Shown here piece after piece: positions 45,304 to 56,504 of a stretch of 64,000 bases of DNA. Made by a program: the position numbers and the translations under genes. The stretch's first letter is position 1. The number at the start of each line of letters is the position of its first letter. The stretch comes from Rapana venosa. Taxonomy: Eukaryota; Mollusca; Gastropoda; Neogastropoda; Muricidae. The notes under the pieces were generated by a model. It did no database searches. It saw only the letters and a program-made list of their open reading frames with translations, and was not told where the DNA came from. The DNA lies in the NCBI GenBank assembly GCA_028751875.1, contig CM054145.1, positions 3,082,879-3,146,878 of the forward strand, read 5' to 3'.

Positions 45304-45740
45304 CCATCAAGAGCTACCGTTAAAAGCTCTGCCCCCTGGAAAAAACACTGCAAGACAAGAACGTGGGTGTGTGTTGCATACAAGAAACGCATCTGAAGAG
45401 TAAGCCCTTAAAGTTCCGTGGCCACTCTCTACAAACAAAACCGAGAGGACAGGACAAAGGGAGACATTCTGACGCTTGTTAGAACCAACATCAGCGCAAG
45501 TGAGAGCACCGTGTTCATGGAAGAAGCAGAGTACCAGAAGATGGTGATTAAGGGAAGTTGGAGATCAGCTAGGTGGTAGTGATCACTGGCCAGCTTTCTT
45601 TGCCATTAAGAGAGAGACTGGGAACAGGCATTCAACCACTGCATTTTGACTGCAGCCTAAGAAACAATACTACGTGGTGCGGGAAGAAACTAAAGTCCCA
45701 CTGACCCAAACTCTACAAGACTCATGTAACTTAAAGGAGG
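45304..45740 (+). pseudogene. LINE endonuclease fragment with an internal deletion, cut by gap
   Basis: One frame reads QDKNVGVCCIQETHLK (about 45350-45398), matching the APE endonuclease block with the catalytic Glu in QETH. After a compressed middle, GGSDHWPAFFA (45572-45606) is the C-terminal catalytic block with SDH. The spacing of about 60 codons is far shorter than in a complete domain, and the frames change between blocks. It is therefore an internally deleted, dead copy. The following sequence runs into the 500-N gap. It may belong to the LINE family at 12721, which starts after this domain. Confidence 0.75.
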
Positions 45741-46240
45741 NNNNNNNNNNNNNNNNNNNNNNNNNNNNNNNNNNNNNNNNNNNNNNNNNNNNNNNNNNNN
45801 NNNNNNNNNNNNNNNNNNNNNNNNNNNNNNNNNNNNNNNNNNNNNNNNNNNNNNNNNNNNNNNNNNNNNNNNNNNNNNNNNNNNNNNNNNNNNNNNNNNN
45901 NNNNNNNNNNNNNNNNNNNNNNNNNNNNNNNNNNNNNNNNNNNNNNNNNNNNNNNNNNNNNNNNNNNNNNNNNNNNNNNNNNNNNNNNNNNNNNNNNNNN
46001 NNNNNNNNNNNNNNNNNNNNNNNNNNNNNNNNNNNNNNNNNNNNNNNNNNNNNNNNNNNNNNNNNNNNNNNNNNNNNNNNNNNNNNNNNNNNNNNNNNNN
46101 NNNNNNNNNNNNNNNNNNNNNNNNNNNNNNNNNNNNNNNNNNNNNNNNNNNNNNNNNNNNNNNNNNNNNNNNNNNNNNNNNNNNNNNNNNNNNNNNNNNN
46201 NNNNNNNNNNNNNNNNNNNNNNNNNNNNNNNNNNNNNNNN
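45741..46240. other. Assembly gap (500 N)
   Basis: Exactly 500 N. Left of it is a LINE fragment, right of it the middle of a composite satellite block in inverted orientation. Confidence 0.99.
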
Positions 46241-47589
46241 ACTGTTAAAGCACGATGATTTGGTGTTGTCTTAAAGTGATAAATGATAATGACAGTGTCC
46301 TATTAGTGTCCAACATAAGAAAAAAATTTATAAATACATCATTGGTAGCATTCTCCCTTTATTAAAAAAAAGTAAATTATGAAAAAAAAATCACAGAAAT
46401 GCTGCTAGCCTGTACAAGCATTAATCTGACCTGTAAGAACAAGAGTTGTTCCCTTTATTAAAAACCCCCAAATTCCAGCTGATCAGTTTTTCGTTAAAAA
46501 AACCAAAAAGATCACAAAATAGAAAACAAATCAAAAAGGAAACAAATCCCATTCCAATAAACCCACACACAATCTACCAGTCCTAAATCCAATCAACGAT
46601 CTGTCAGACAAGGGAATTTTATCTCAACCATCTTACACATGATCATTAAACAACAACAAAACTATCATATGATTCATTAAACAACATCAAAACAAATTTC
46701 AATACCAAGCTATCATAACGATTTCATTAAATAACAATAACAACAAAACAAACTCGTACAAAATCACCACAAACTATTGCAGCCAGTCCTACAGACATGA
46801 AAGAACACAACAGGAGTGCGGTCTAACCAGTCCATCTCATTCATTCAAAATAACATCACACATTTCTGCCAGCTCTACAAGGACAGTGTATCAGGACAAG
46901 TGTCATTTCTAAATCAGCCACTTGATCTTATTCATTTGAAAAAAGTAAAAGTTAAAAAAATTACAATTATTGCCAAACAAAGCAGGGTGTGTTGAGGATG
47001 CTGCCTATTCTACAGAATCCATGAACAAGCAGAACAAAAAAAACCACTTCAAAGTTTAAGATTGCAATGAAAAATATATTTTAAAAAATCAAACAACAAA
47101 CAAAAACCAAACATAAATTGCTTTCACCATCCAGTTCTCCTGTCCACCATTGTTGGGATGTGAAAATGATTTCTTTCCTATGGTTTTATTTTTGGCCTCG
47201 TCTGCATGCACACTTTTTCTTCTTTTTTTATCTTTTTTTATAAATTTTTTAATATAGTTTTCCTTCTTTTTTTTTGTTTTCATTTTTGTCTTCTTTTTCT
47301 TCTCTTTTTTTCTCTGTTTATTTTTTCACTTTTCTGTTTTCTTTTTTTGTATATTTTTTTCTGATTTTTCTTTTTTTTGATTTTTTTTGTTTTTCTTTTT
47401 TTGGGTATATTTTTTTGTTTTCTTTCTGGTTCTTTTCTTTTCGTAATTTTTTCTTATTTTTACTTTTTTTCTGTTTTTTTTTTTTCTCTTTCATGAAAAT
47501 GGGTACAAATTTACCCAGGGGTTTTCCTTCAATTAACAGAACCACTAACAGATTAAAAACACAAAATGTTTCATCTTTGTTGCCACGCT

Positions 47590-48655
47590 GATTGCAGGAT
47601 GTCTGTTGGTTTGTCGATGATTGCAGCGTTTGTCCACGCTGGTTTGTCGATGATAAACAGCGTTGTCCTCGATGATTGCAGTGTTTCCTTGATGATTGTC
47701 GATGATTGCTGTGTTGTACTTGATGATTGCAGTGTGTTCCTGATGATCTGCTGGTTGTCCTCGATGATTGCAAGTGTTGTCCTTGATTGTCGCGATTTGC
47801 AGTGTTTTTCCTCAATGATTGCAGTGTTGTCCTCGACGAATTGCAGTGTGTCCCGATATTGCAGTGTTGACATTGATGATTGTTGATGATTGCAGTGTTG
47901 TCCTCGATCATTGCAGTGTTGCCTGATGATTTTTTTCGTGTTGTCCCTCGATGATTGCAGTGTTGTCCTTGATGATTGTCGATGATTGCAGTGTTTGTCC
48001 TCGATAATGCAGTGTTGTCCTCGATGAATTGCATTTTTGCCCTCAATATTCAATGTTGTCCTCGAACGATTGCAGTGTTGTCCTGATGATTGCAGTGTTG
48101 TCATTGAGGATTGTTGATGATTGCAAGTGTTGTCCTTGATGATTGTGGTCTGTCCTCGATGATTGTGGTGTTGGTCCCCGATGATTGCGGTGTTGTCCTC
48201 GATGACTGCAGTGTTCTTTAGATTGTTCGATGATTTGCAGTTTTTCCTTTATGATTGCCGATGATTTACAGTATTGTTCTCCGATGATTGCAGTTTTTTC
48301 TCCGTTATGATTATTAATGATTGCGTGTTGTTCTCGATGATGTCGGAAGAGTGCAGTTTGTTCTCGGTGATTGTCGATTTATTGCACAGTTTTGTCCTTT
48401 ATGATTTGTCGATGATTGCATATGTTCCGCCTCTATGATTGAAGTGCAGTTTCTGATGATTGTGTAAAGATTGTGGTGTCTTCCTCCTTGAAGATTGCGT
48501 GTTATCCTCAATGATGGGAGTTGTCCTCAATGATTGTTGTGTGTCTTCCTCATTGACTGTGGTGTAGTTTCTCCTCGTTTATTGCAGAGTTGTCCTTGAT
48601 CCTGTGTGGTGTGTCTTATTCAATGATAGTTGTGTGTCTTCCTCGATCAATCGTG
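47590..48655. repeat. 21-bp tandem array, copy C (inverted)
   Basis: Units read TTGCAGTGTTGTCCTCGATG plus one base. Unit lengths are very irregular because of single-base gains and losses, unlike copy B. Confidence 0.88.
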
Positions 48656-48704
48656 TGCTTTTCCACAGTGAGGTTTGCCTGGTGTTGCACTGTGATGAGA
48701 TCCT

Positions 48705-49560
48705 GCAGACAAACACTACATACTTATCAAGTATTCTGTCTCTGTCACCACTTTAGCCTAGCTAAACACACAAACTGATCAGTATTCAATCTCTGTCACC
48801 AACTTAGCCTAGCGAAACACTACAGACTTAATCAGTATTCTGTCTCTGTCACCATTAGCCTAGGCTAAACACTACAGACCTTATCAGTATTCTGTCTCTG
48901 TCACCACCTTAGCCTAGCTAAACACGACAGACTATCAGTAATTCTATCTCTGTCACCACTTAGCCTAGCTAAACACTACAGACGTAAAGTATTCTATCTC
49001 TGTCACCACTTAGCCTAGCTAAACCTACACAAATTATATCATTATTCTAATCTCTGTCCACCACCTTGTCTAGCTAAACACTACAACAATTATCAGTAAT
49101 CTATCTCTGCCACCACTTAAGCTCTAGCTAAACACTACAACACATATCAGTATTCTATCTCTGCACCACTTAGTCTAGCTAAACACTACAGACTTATCAG
49201 TGTTCTATCTCTGTCACCACTTAGCCTAGCTAAAACACTTACAGACTTATCAGTATTCTATCTCTGTCACCACTTAATCCTAACTCAACACTACAGACTT
49301 ATCAGTGTTCTATCTCTGTCACCACTTAGCCTAGCTAAACACTATACACACTTATCAGTAATCTATCTCTGCCACCACTAGCCTAGCTGAAACACTACAC
49401 ACTTATCAGTATTCTATCTCTGTCACCACTTAGCCTGCTAAACACTACAGACTCTTATCAGTATTCTATCTCTGTCCACCACTTAGCCTAGCTAAACACT
49501 ACCGACTTCAGGCCTTGGCTACAGCTTCTATGTTTATCAGTATTTTAATTCTCTGTCACC
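48705..49560. repeat. 51-bp tandem array, copy C (inverted)
   Basis: Inverted counterpart of 2605-3460 with about 16 units of TCTCTGTCACCACTTAGCCT, AGCTAAACACTACA and GACTTATCAGTATTCTA. Frequent indels such as CACCACCTTAGCC and TAAAACACTTACAG blur the period. Confidence 0.9.
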
Positions 49561-49617
49561 CACGTTAGCCTAGCTAAACTTAACGGACTTCATACCGCCC
49601 TTGTGCGCTCACGCTTT

Positions 49618-49778
49618 TGTGGTGGGACAAGCCTATGGGTTAGAGCGTTGAATGCCATGATCTGATAACCTAGATCGGGCCCCATGGAGCTACCCGTTTG
49701 AAAATTTCCCCTGCAGTTAACATCAGCTGCCTCTGCTCCATCAAAAGTCCTTCGTGCCGGTAGGAACGGAATACAAAA
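49618..49778 (+). mobile_element. SINE family 1, inverted-arm copy
   Basis: Counterpart of the minus-strand SINE at 2402-2567. It has the tRNA-like head GGGACAAGCCTATGGGTTAG, the AACATCAG..GCCTCTGCTCC segment and GTGCCGGTAGGAACGGAATA. Confidence 0.72.
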
Positions 49779-50248
49779 TAAAATAAAAAAACCCCAACTA
49801 CATGTACATAGGTGTCGTGTTTAACATCATCCCCAAGGTCGCAATGTGACCCGCCTTGAATTACAGGTGGATAAAAAAACGCCACAAAAACAAAAACTGC
49901 CCCAATGCTGAACCTCCCAAATCTAACCAAGCAACACAGAAACATCGGATAGTTTCAATACAACGTTTTTCATAAATGATCCGTAACTGTTTTGACAAGA
50001 ATGCAGTTTTGCATGATTTTTACATTTGTATTTCTTCAAACATTTCTGCGTATTTTTTGTTTGCTTTTGTTTTTGTGCCCATAGGTGCTGGTTGTGAAAA
50101 AGGCAAGTTTCCTTAATACCACACTACCCTTTTAAGTAAAATTCATTTAAATTTAATTATCTCTGCTTTTGTTTTCGTAGCGATATTGGTAACATGCTCC
50201 TAGTACAACACAATGAGTGTGTGAGAGTGATGAGTGAGAGAGAGTGTG

Positions 50249-50253
50249 TGTGT

Positions 50254-50298
<45 letters not shown>

Positions 50299-50321
50299 TG
50301 TGCGCGCGCGCGCGCGCCTAC
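50249..50321. repeat. (TG)n(GC)n compound microsatellite
   Basis: Inverted counterpart of 1866-1943, shorter in the TG part. Confidence 0.9.
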
Positions 50322-50389
50322 ATGCAGCCGTCGGCCCCTACAACTTAAACTACACATACTTAGAACACGATTTCCATCTCTACAACATG

Positions 50390-51095
50390 ACCCACATACT
50401 TGATCATACTCCAACATTTGAATGGTGGTTGAAGTCACACCACCGTGCAATGCCGGCCACCGCTGGCCAGAAACTTGTGGGCCTGAAGTGACGTGGTGCT
50501 GCTGGGCCCTGCCTCTCTCTCTCTCTGTCCTTTCTTCCCTCTCTCTCTCCTCTGCTTTCCTTTCATTCCTCATGCAGGCTCCAGCTAGTCTTCTGCAGTG
50601 GAAAGCAGCAGACATGCTGTGCAGGCCAGGATCCCTAGTTGCTCTGTGCTGAAGTAAATGCACAAACCCCTCCTTCCAGGTCCTTAGACAGCCAGCCAGA
50701 AACAGAGAGGTCGTGCTCTTGGAGGTCCAGGGTCAAGGCTGTGCTGAAGGTGTGTGGTGTTCCAAGCATCCTGCTGTGGCAATGAAGCTGCCGCTCTTCA
50801 GGCGTTGTGGGGGAGGAGGGAGGGAGGGGACAGTCTCTTTCATGGGGTGGGGGCCTGGACGCCTCTGACCTGGGTAGGCTGGATGAGAATGGCCAGTATC
50901 TGCATGCATTCTTCAGGGAAGACTGTGCAGATCCTTCCTTCCTGTGACGTGATGGTCCCCAGTAGCCTGTACCTGGGCCCACGTGGACTTGATGGCCAGT
51001 CCCTGAGATGATGCAGGTGGGAGAAGGAGTCTGCACCTTTGCTGACCTGACTGGAGCCAGTGCAGTGGTCCATGGTCGTTAGTGCCCCACGCTGT
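50390..51095 (-). other. GC-rich low-copy block, copy 3 (inverted)
   Basis: Counterpart of 1099-1800 on the minus strand. Indels break the frame that is open in copy 1, and the donor-like AATGTGAGT is changed to AATGTTGGAGT. No function is assigned. Confidence 0.55.
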
Positions 51096-52197
51096 CCTGC
51101 CTGCCTGCCTTCCGCCTGTGTGCCTGCCTGTGTGCCTTCCCTACTGCAGCACTGTGCCGAGTGTAATCCATGGACCGTGTACATACAGCCTGTGGAGAGG
51201 AGAGGAGAGCAGGGTGGCTTCTGCTCTGTTCTGGTGTGGAAGGGAGAGGAGAGGCTTAGACAGTGTCCGTCCCTCTTTCTGCTGCCTTCCTGTCAACAGC
51301 AAGCTTTGGCCTTATAACGGATTGAGACTTCATCTCTGACTTAATCATGTTTTACCACTGTGTACTACTTCAATGATATTTTATGACAATCATTGTTATT
51401 TTTTGTTTAAGTTGCAAACGCACGTGTGCGCGAGTTTGTGCGTGTGATCATGTGTGTGTTTACGTGTTGGGTGTGTTGTGTGTGTGTTGTTGTGTGTGTG
51501 TGTGTGTGTGTGTGTAATGCGTGGATATACGTTTGAGTGCTGGTGAGCAAGGTATGCGTGCATGCTGTGCTTGAGCAGGAGTGTCATCTGTATGTTGTGT
51601 CCAGTATGCTGAATGAGCGAGCATGAAGTGTGTGTAGTTTTTAGCGTGTTAGGAGCATGCTGCCCCCCAGAAGAGAAAAACATGAACCATTTACTGTAAT
51701 GCAACATGAACTCAGAACAATCACGACAGATGATGCAGCAGAAACAAAACCCCAAAACAAAAACCACCCTCTACCCCCACCCCACCCGAAAAAATCTGAA
51801 GGATGATATAATAATGGCACGGGCATTGGAACCGCAGCCTTGGCAACCAGAAGGGCAGGTTTTGAGTCTAAGCAGGTTGTACCCTATCAGGAAAAGCTCC
51901 ACCACAAGTTTGTTTGTCACAATCATACACAAAAGCCTTGTAACAAACTACACGTTGAACATCTTTTTCAAGTTTGCAAATCCATCCAAATTTTCACTGA
52001 AGAGTAAGCAGGCTACAAGCCAGTGTATGAATGACAAACCTGTCAAGCATGCACCCTACAAACAAGAGAGATAGATACAATAGGCTCCACCAGATTCAAA
52101 TTGCCCAACCATGCTGAAAGGGTTCAGCCGTGGTGTCGACTCTTCAAGGAGTTTAAGGGAGAAGTCATGGTAACGTCAATCTCTTGACTGGCCACCA

Positions 52198-53589
52198 GGG
52201 AATTCGCGTACAGTGGGTGAAGCACAAAGTTTTCTTCTACACTGACATAAAAGCTCTAAATACATTTACATAATTCTAGAAGACAAAAAATATAAAACAA
52301 TACATTTTTTTCCATCTGCGCATCGGCCCGCATATGTGGGTGAAACTGGCACAGAACAAAATTTTGTTTTAAAACTACCTTGAATCACTAGTAACCGTCA
52401 TTTGACAGCAAAAATAGGGAAAAAACAAAAACTTAACATTTGGTCCCGAACAGCCAGTCCGTTTCCAAATGCGAATAAAGTATGAGGGCTGGCTCTTCTT
52501 TTCTTTCCGACACAGTTGGCCGAGCTGTTGCTGGAATGCTGATCTTTCTTCCAAATACATGGCCTCTCACAATTCAAACTTTTTAAAAAGAATAGCCTAT
52601 CTGGACTAGATTAACCTGTCTGTCAAATAAAAATGTCTGACCTGATTTTTGAAAGTTGAAAATTTTGTGCTGGAAACGAAGTTTACTATATATGTAGCAT
52701 TACCATGTAGAGCAAAAAATCCACTGAATGAAAAACACATCGCTAACCAATAGGTAGTATAAAACCGTCTGCATGCAGACTATTATCTTCCTTTTAGGAC
52801 AAACTTGGAGACAGCAGAGCATCACAAACCTGCGATATAAGTCAATCAAATCTCAGTTGCCTGCCGAATTTCACACTCGGGCTCAAATCATCACCACACA
52901 GGGCCCCCCTAACGTGCACGTGCAAAGACGGGAACTCTTGTCACTGGTAAACTTGCACGAGGGAGGCCAGCCCTCTAATTGACCAATCCGTGCCATGCTG
53001 ATTGTTTCAACAAACAACCACACTTTTTTTTTCAACCCTACCTTCGAAACCCCCAAGTCCTGCTGCTACCACGTCGCTTATCCAGTCTTTCCGCCCCCAG
53101 CTTATGCCGAATTTGTCATGTCGCACCCTCAGGGTCGGAAATCCTAAATGAACTTATTCAATGTTGGGCACTTTGCCAAGGAATACTGCCCTGCTGCTGG
53201 TCACTTTTGGTGGTATTGGCTGTGCCTGTTTTTTAGCTTTTACATAATACGCAGGACACGACCTCCTAAGCCCCCTAGTAATGACGCCAATGGCTTGGTC
53301 GTGGACCAAGACTGAGATACCTACTCTGGGTGTTGACCATAACGTTCCTCCAATGACTTTCCTATGAAACTCCAACCTTGAAGGTTTTGGCAATAGACCA
53401 CCACAAGTATATAAGTATATAAGAAAGCAATGTCACCATGAGACCAGAGCAAAGAGGGGGGGGGGGGGGGATAAGCGATAAAGATAACATAACTGTTAAG
53501 CTATGGAAGTTCATGTTCTTTGAGACTACTTATCAGGGCTGCTCGATGCTTCCTATTATAATGTATCCCGGCATAAATTCTGTGAAAGA
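52198..53589. other. Unassigned single-copy-like sequence
   Basis: No similarity to other parts of the window was seen. Frames are short (below 90 codons) and without recognisable domains. A poly-G run lies at 53456-53470. Confidence 0.6.
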
Positions 53590-53652
53590 GCCAGCCAGAG
53601 TAAAGCACACAAAAAAACCCCAACCCAACCCCTCTCCTTCCCTCGTGACTTG

Positions 53653-53720
53653 CATGAGATTCAAACCCGCAACCTTACAGCTAGTAATCCAATGCCCTAA
53701 CCACTGTACCATAGCGGCCA
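53653..53720 (-). mobile_element. tRNA-like SINE head (family 3)
   Basis: On the minus strand GGCCGCTATGGTACAGTGGT and TAGGGCATTGG form an A-box region, and GCGGGTTTGAATCTCATGCA has a good B box. The spacing fits a tRNA-derived Pol III promoter. The downstream body (towards 53590) has GGTTGGGGTTTTTTTGTGTG, which matches neither other SINE family here. It lacks tRNA folding features such as an intact acceptor stem, so it is not called a tRNA gene. Confidence 0.6.
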
Positions 53721-53795
53721 TTTCCACCAGGATACTTGAAAAGCTATAAGCACAGCAACATACCTGTAGTCATTTAATCATCTTAATTATTAGGG

Positions 53796-54080
53796 TAGGG
53801 CGGGATAGCTCAGTGATTAGAACATTGCACTCGTGATCTGACGGCCGGGATCGAACCACCACAGATGCGCTGAGTTTAGGGGATTTTTCCCTCGAGTTAA
53901 CAGTGCTGACTCCAGTCCTCCTAATGTCCTTTGGATGAGACTATAAAACAAGGTCCTGGGTGCTAATACACGCAGAACATGTTGCACACACGTTAAAATT
54001 CCGTTCCACCTTTTTGAAGAGTAGGCTTTTTCGTTCCATAAGGAACAGATGACAATTTTCAAAAACAGCATACACACAAG
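53796..54080 (+). mobile_element. SINE family 1 with well-preserved tRNA head
   Basis: The head reads GGGATAGCTCAGTGATTAGA (A box) and GCCGGGATCGAACCACCAC (B box GATCGAACC). The body has CGAGTTAACAGTGCTGACTC, the TTTGGATGAGACTATAAAAC core, ACACGCAGAACATGTTGCAC, CCGTTCCACCTTTTTGAAGA and ACAGATGACAATTTTC, ending at CATACACACAAG. It lacks only the last ~70 bases of family 1. This is the best copy for defining the 5' half. Confidence 0.9.
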
Positions 54081-54941
54081 TGTGATTCGATACCATCCCA
54101 AAGTTGGAATGCCGCTACCTTTATGGTAGGTAAAAATGGTTCCATATACAAAATATTATTGGCGAACCTCGGAGCTCTAGCCAAGGAACGGGGGAAAATC
54201 ATATAAGTGTAGTGAGGTGTGTTCCTTACTTCTATCATTTTTTCCTCTAATTGTTTTCCCCTTTTGTTGTGAGTGATACTTTCAACTACCATTTGTTGCT
54301 ATATCTACTAGCTAGCTAGCTAGCTCTGTCTACCTCAGGCTCTACAGGACTGATACCAGGGCACGGGAAAGGGGGTATGGGGGGAAATCAACAGCTTCTG
54401 GTAGACAAGATATACTCACACCTGGGCTCCATTTTCTAACCCAGTTTACCAACACATATTTTTTCAGTTCATGAGCAATAAGTAACGATTTTTGACTTGG
54501 CTCATCTCTGGTAACTTCCACAAGCCATAAGACTGAATAACTTTGATTAGCCGGTCAATATTTTTGATCAGTAAAAGATTTTTTCCTGTTGACCATTTTG
54601 GTTCTTCTTTTATACATTATCCTAGAGAATTATCTTGAACCAAATCGTGTTCTCTAACTGCCCTGATTTTCTCCTTAACGAGTCTTCCCAGTATCCCAGT
54701 ACTAGCTGAGGACTGAAGAATACCGTGGGGGTCGGGTGAAGGGGTGGGAGGAAGCAAAAATTGGGAAAGGACAAGGCAGAAAGTTTATACTTGGTTATTA
54801 TTTTACACAAAGAAATGTTAACGTGAAAGCTTAATCAGAAATCAAGTAACTACATTCATAGCCAAACACAACACTTTACATCAGCTGAAATGAATGAAAA
54901 CCCGACATCTTTTACTTCTGTTTATTTTATCTACTTAAGTT
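54081..54941. other. Unassigned, with (CTAG)n at 54308-54326
   Basis: No gene recognised. A short run of CTAG tetramers is self-complementary. Confidence 0.55.
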
Positions 54942-55180
54942 CATTTTATTTCGAGGATCATGAATTAGCACTCATGTGGGTTGGTTTTACATCCAGCCCC
55001 TGTGTGAACGCGGTTTTGTAAACTGTTTTAGAATCCGGCGGTCTCATCTGAAGGACTTTCCGGGCCCGAAAGTGGAATCGGCACGATATCAACTCCAGGG
55101 GAAAATCCCCTTGAATTGGGGTTTCAACCTGGTCCATCAGATCATGAGTGCACTATGCTCTAATCACCAGGCTGTCCCAT
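54942..55180 (-). mobile_element. SINE family 1 with internal deletion
   Basis: On the minus strand the tRNA head (55125-55180: GGGACAGCCTGGTGATTAGA, then CAGGTTGAAACCCC) is followed by the GGAGTTGATATCGTGCCG block and the CCTTCAGATGAGACCGCC core. It then jumps straight to AACAGTTTACAAAACCGCGT and the GCTAATTCATGATCCTCGAA 3' end. About 100 bases of the middle (AACATCTTGCGC to GGTGGGAACGG) are missing. Confidence 0.83.
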
Positions 55181-56504
55181 TCAGTTCCATGTTAGTGTCT
55201 TGAGTGCCATACCTATGGTACTACTTTCGTGAATGGCAAGGTGGTGGGGAGGGGGTAGAAGCCTGGTTGTCGGTAACGTTGCTGCCTTTAAAACACAGAA
55301 CAGTGAGGAGGGAGAACAATTCACTCCTAATATTTGGAAATCCTGATCTAAGTGTAGCTGAGGGCGTAAGTTCCAGTCTTCAAGTCACAGGTGAGGGAAT
55401 ACGCCGAAATCTTGCCCCCTCCCATGATCATAATCCATGCACATTTTTAAAACTAGAATGTAACAAACTGTTTTTAATCTCGCTTTGCAATATAGTTTCA
55501 TTTGAAACATGTAACATAGTGGGAATAACAGACAACAAGTAATAACAGTTACGTAGGAGGTCTAAAATTCCCCATGGTGGTGACGGCACGTTTCAAAACT
55601 CCCAAGTTAGGAGTGGTCGGGCAGGGCAATGAAAATGTTCAGACTTGATCCTTTAAGTAAGCGAACTCTGTTGCCCAAACCCTTTCCAAGTCCGGGTGGG
55701 TATGTCTGATTTTCACCACCCCCAAAGCTAAGCATGATTTGAGAAGCGATTGATAACGGGTTGACCTTTCTCCTGCAAATACACGAACTCGTCCAATTGA
55801 TTGTAAACAATGAAACCAGGCACGTCAACATAACAGTACATTCATCCCTGTGAATGTGAACAGTGCATTTTTTCACTGTGCATCATGAACATGAATCTAA
55901 AGGGCTCCCACACAAGAGCCCCTACCTCTCTCCTCATCTGTCTTCATCATACCACACACAGGGCGGGTGGTGAGGTGGGGGAGGGTGCAGGGTGTTAACT
56001 TTTACTGCTCCGATGTCATTCGCAACAAAAAAACACACCATACACTTCACACCCCTCGCGTGTGGGTGCGCTGCTATTCATGAAATATTCTCACTGTGAC
56101 AAAGGATAGACGAGGCCTTTTATCCCTGTCCTCGGCTCTACACTCCGAGTGCACCAATTGGAGATTTTGCATATGCCGCCGTTCCTTGGACAGTTAGATA
56201 CCCTTTCTGACTCAGGTGATGTCTAGACACACACAATCACATACAGACACACGCCTTTGCGCGGTTTCTTTCATGATTATCTACTTTTCCACCCAATCGG
56301 CATTGTTTCCTATGGGCCTCAACCACCACCTCAATTCACTAACCCCTGTAATTATATATTTTTTTCCCGACTAAAAAATACTGAGAGTGAACAGACGAAA
56401 TCGAGACAACAACAACACACAAACACGCACCCACGACGCAACATCCACAAACGCCTGTCCGCTTGCGCGCGCGCTCACACACACATCAACACACACACAC
56501 ACAT
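55181..56504. other. Unassigned single-copy-like sequence
   Basis: Frames such as 55204-55542 (112 codons) have no recognisable domain. CA-rich sequence at 56470-56505 borders the LINE. Confidence 0.55.

Larger units (their letters stand above)
46241..52197. repeat. Right arm of the ~5.9-kb inverted repeat
   Basis: Reverse complement of 1-5872, in order: composite satellite block (46241-47590), pyrimidine tract (47215-47495), 21-bp array, 51-bp array, SINE, TG/GC microsatellite and GC-rich block. The arrays here have many one-base irregularities that arm 1 lacks, such as doubled or missing bases inside 51-bp units. Confidence 0.9.

Noticed and set aside
53801..53860. tRNA gene candidates at SINE heads (also 30290, 53653 and 55125)
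   Set aside because: A and B boxes are present, but acceptor stems and full cloverleaf pairing are not visible, and each head is fused to a SINE body found elsewhere.
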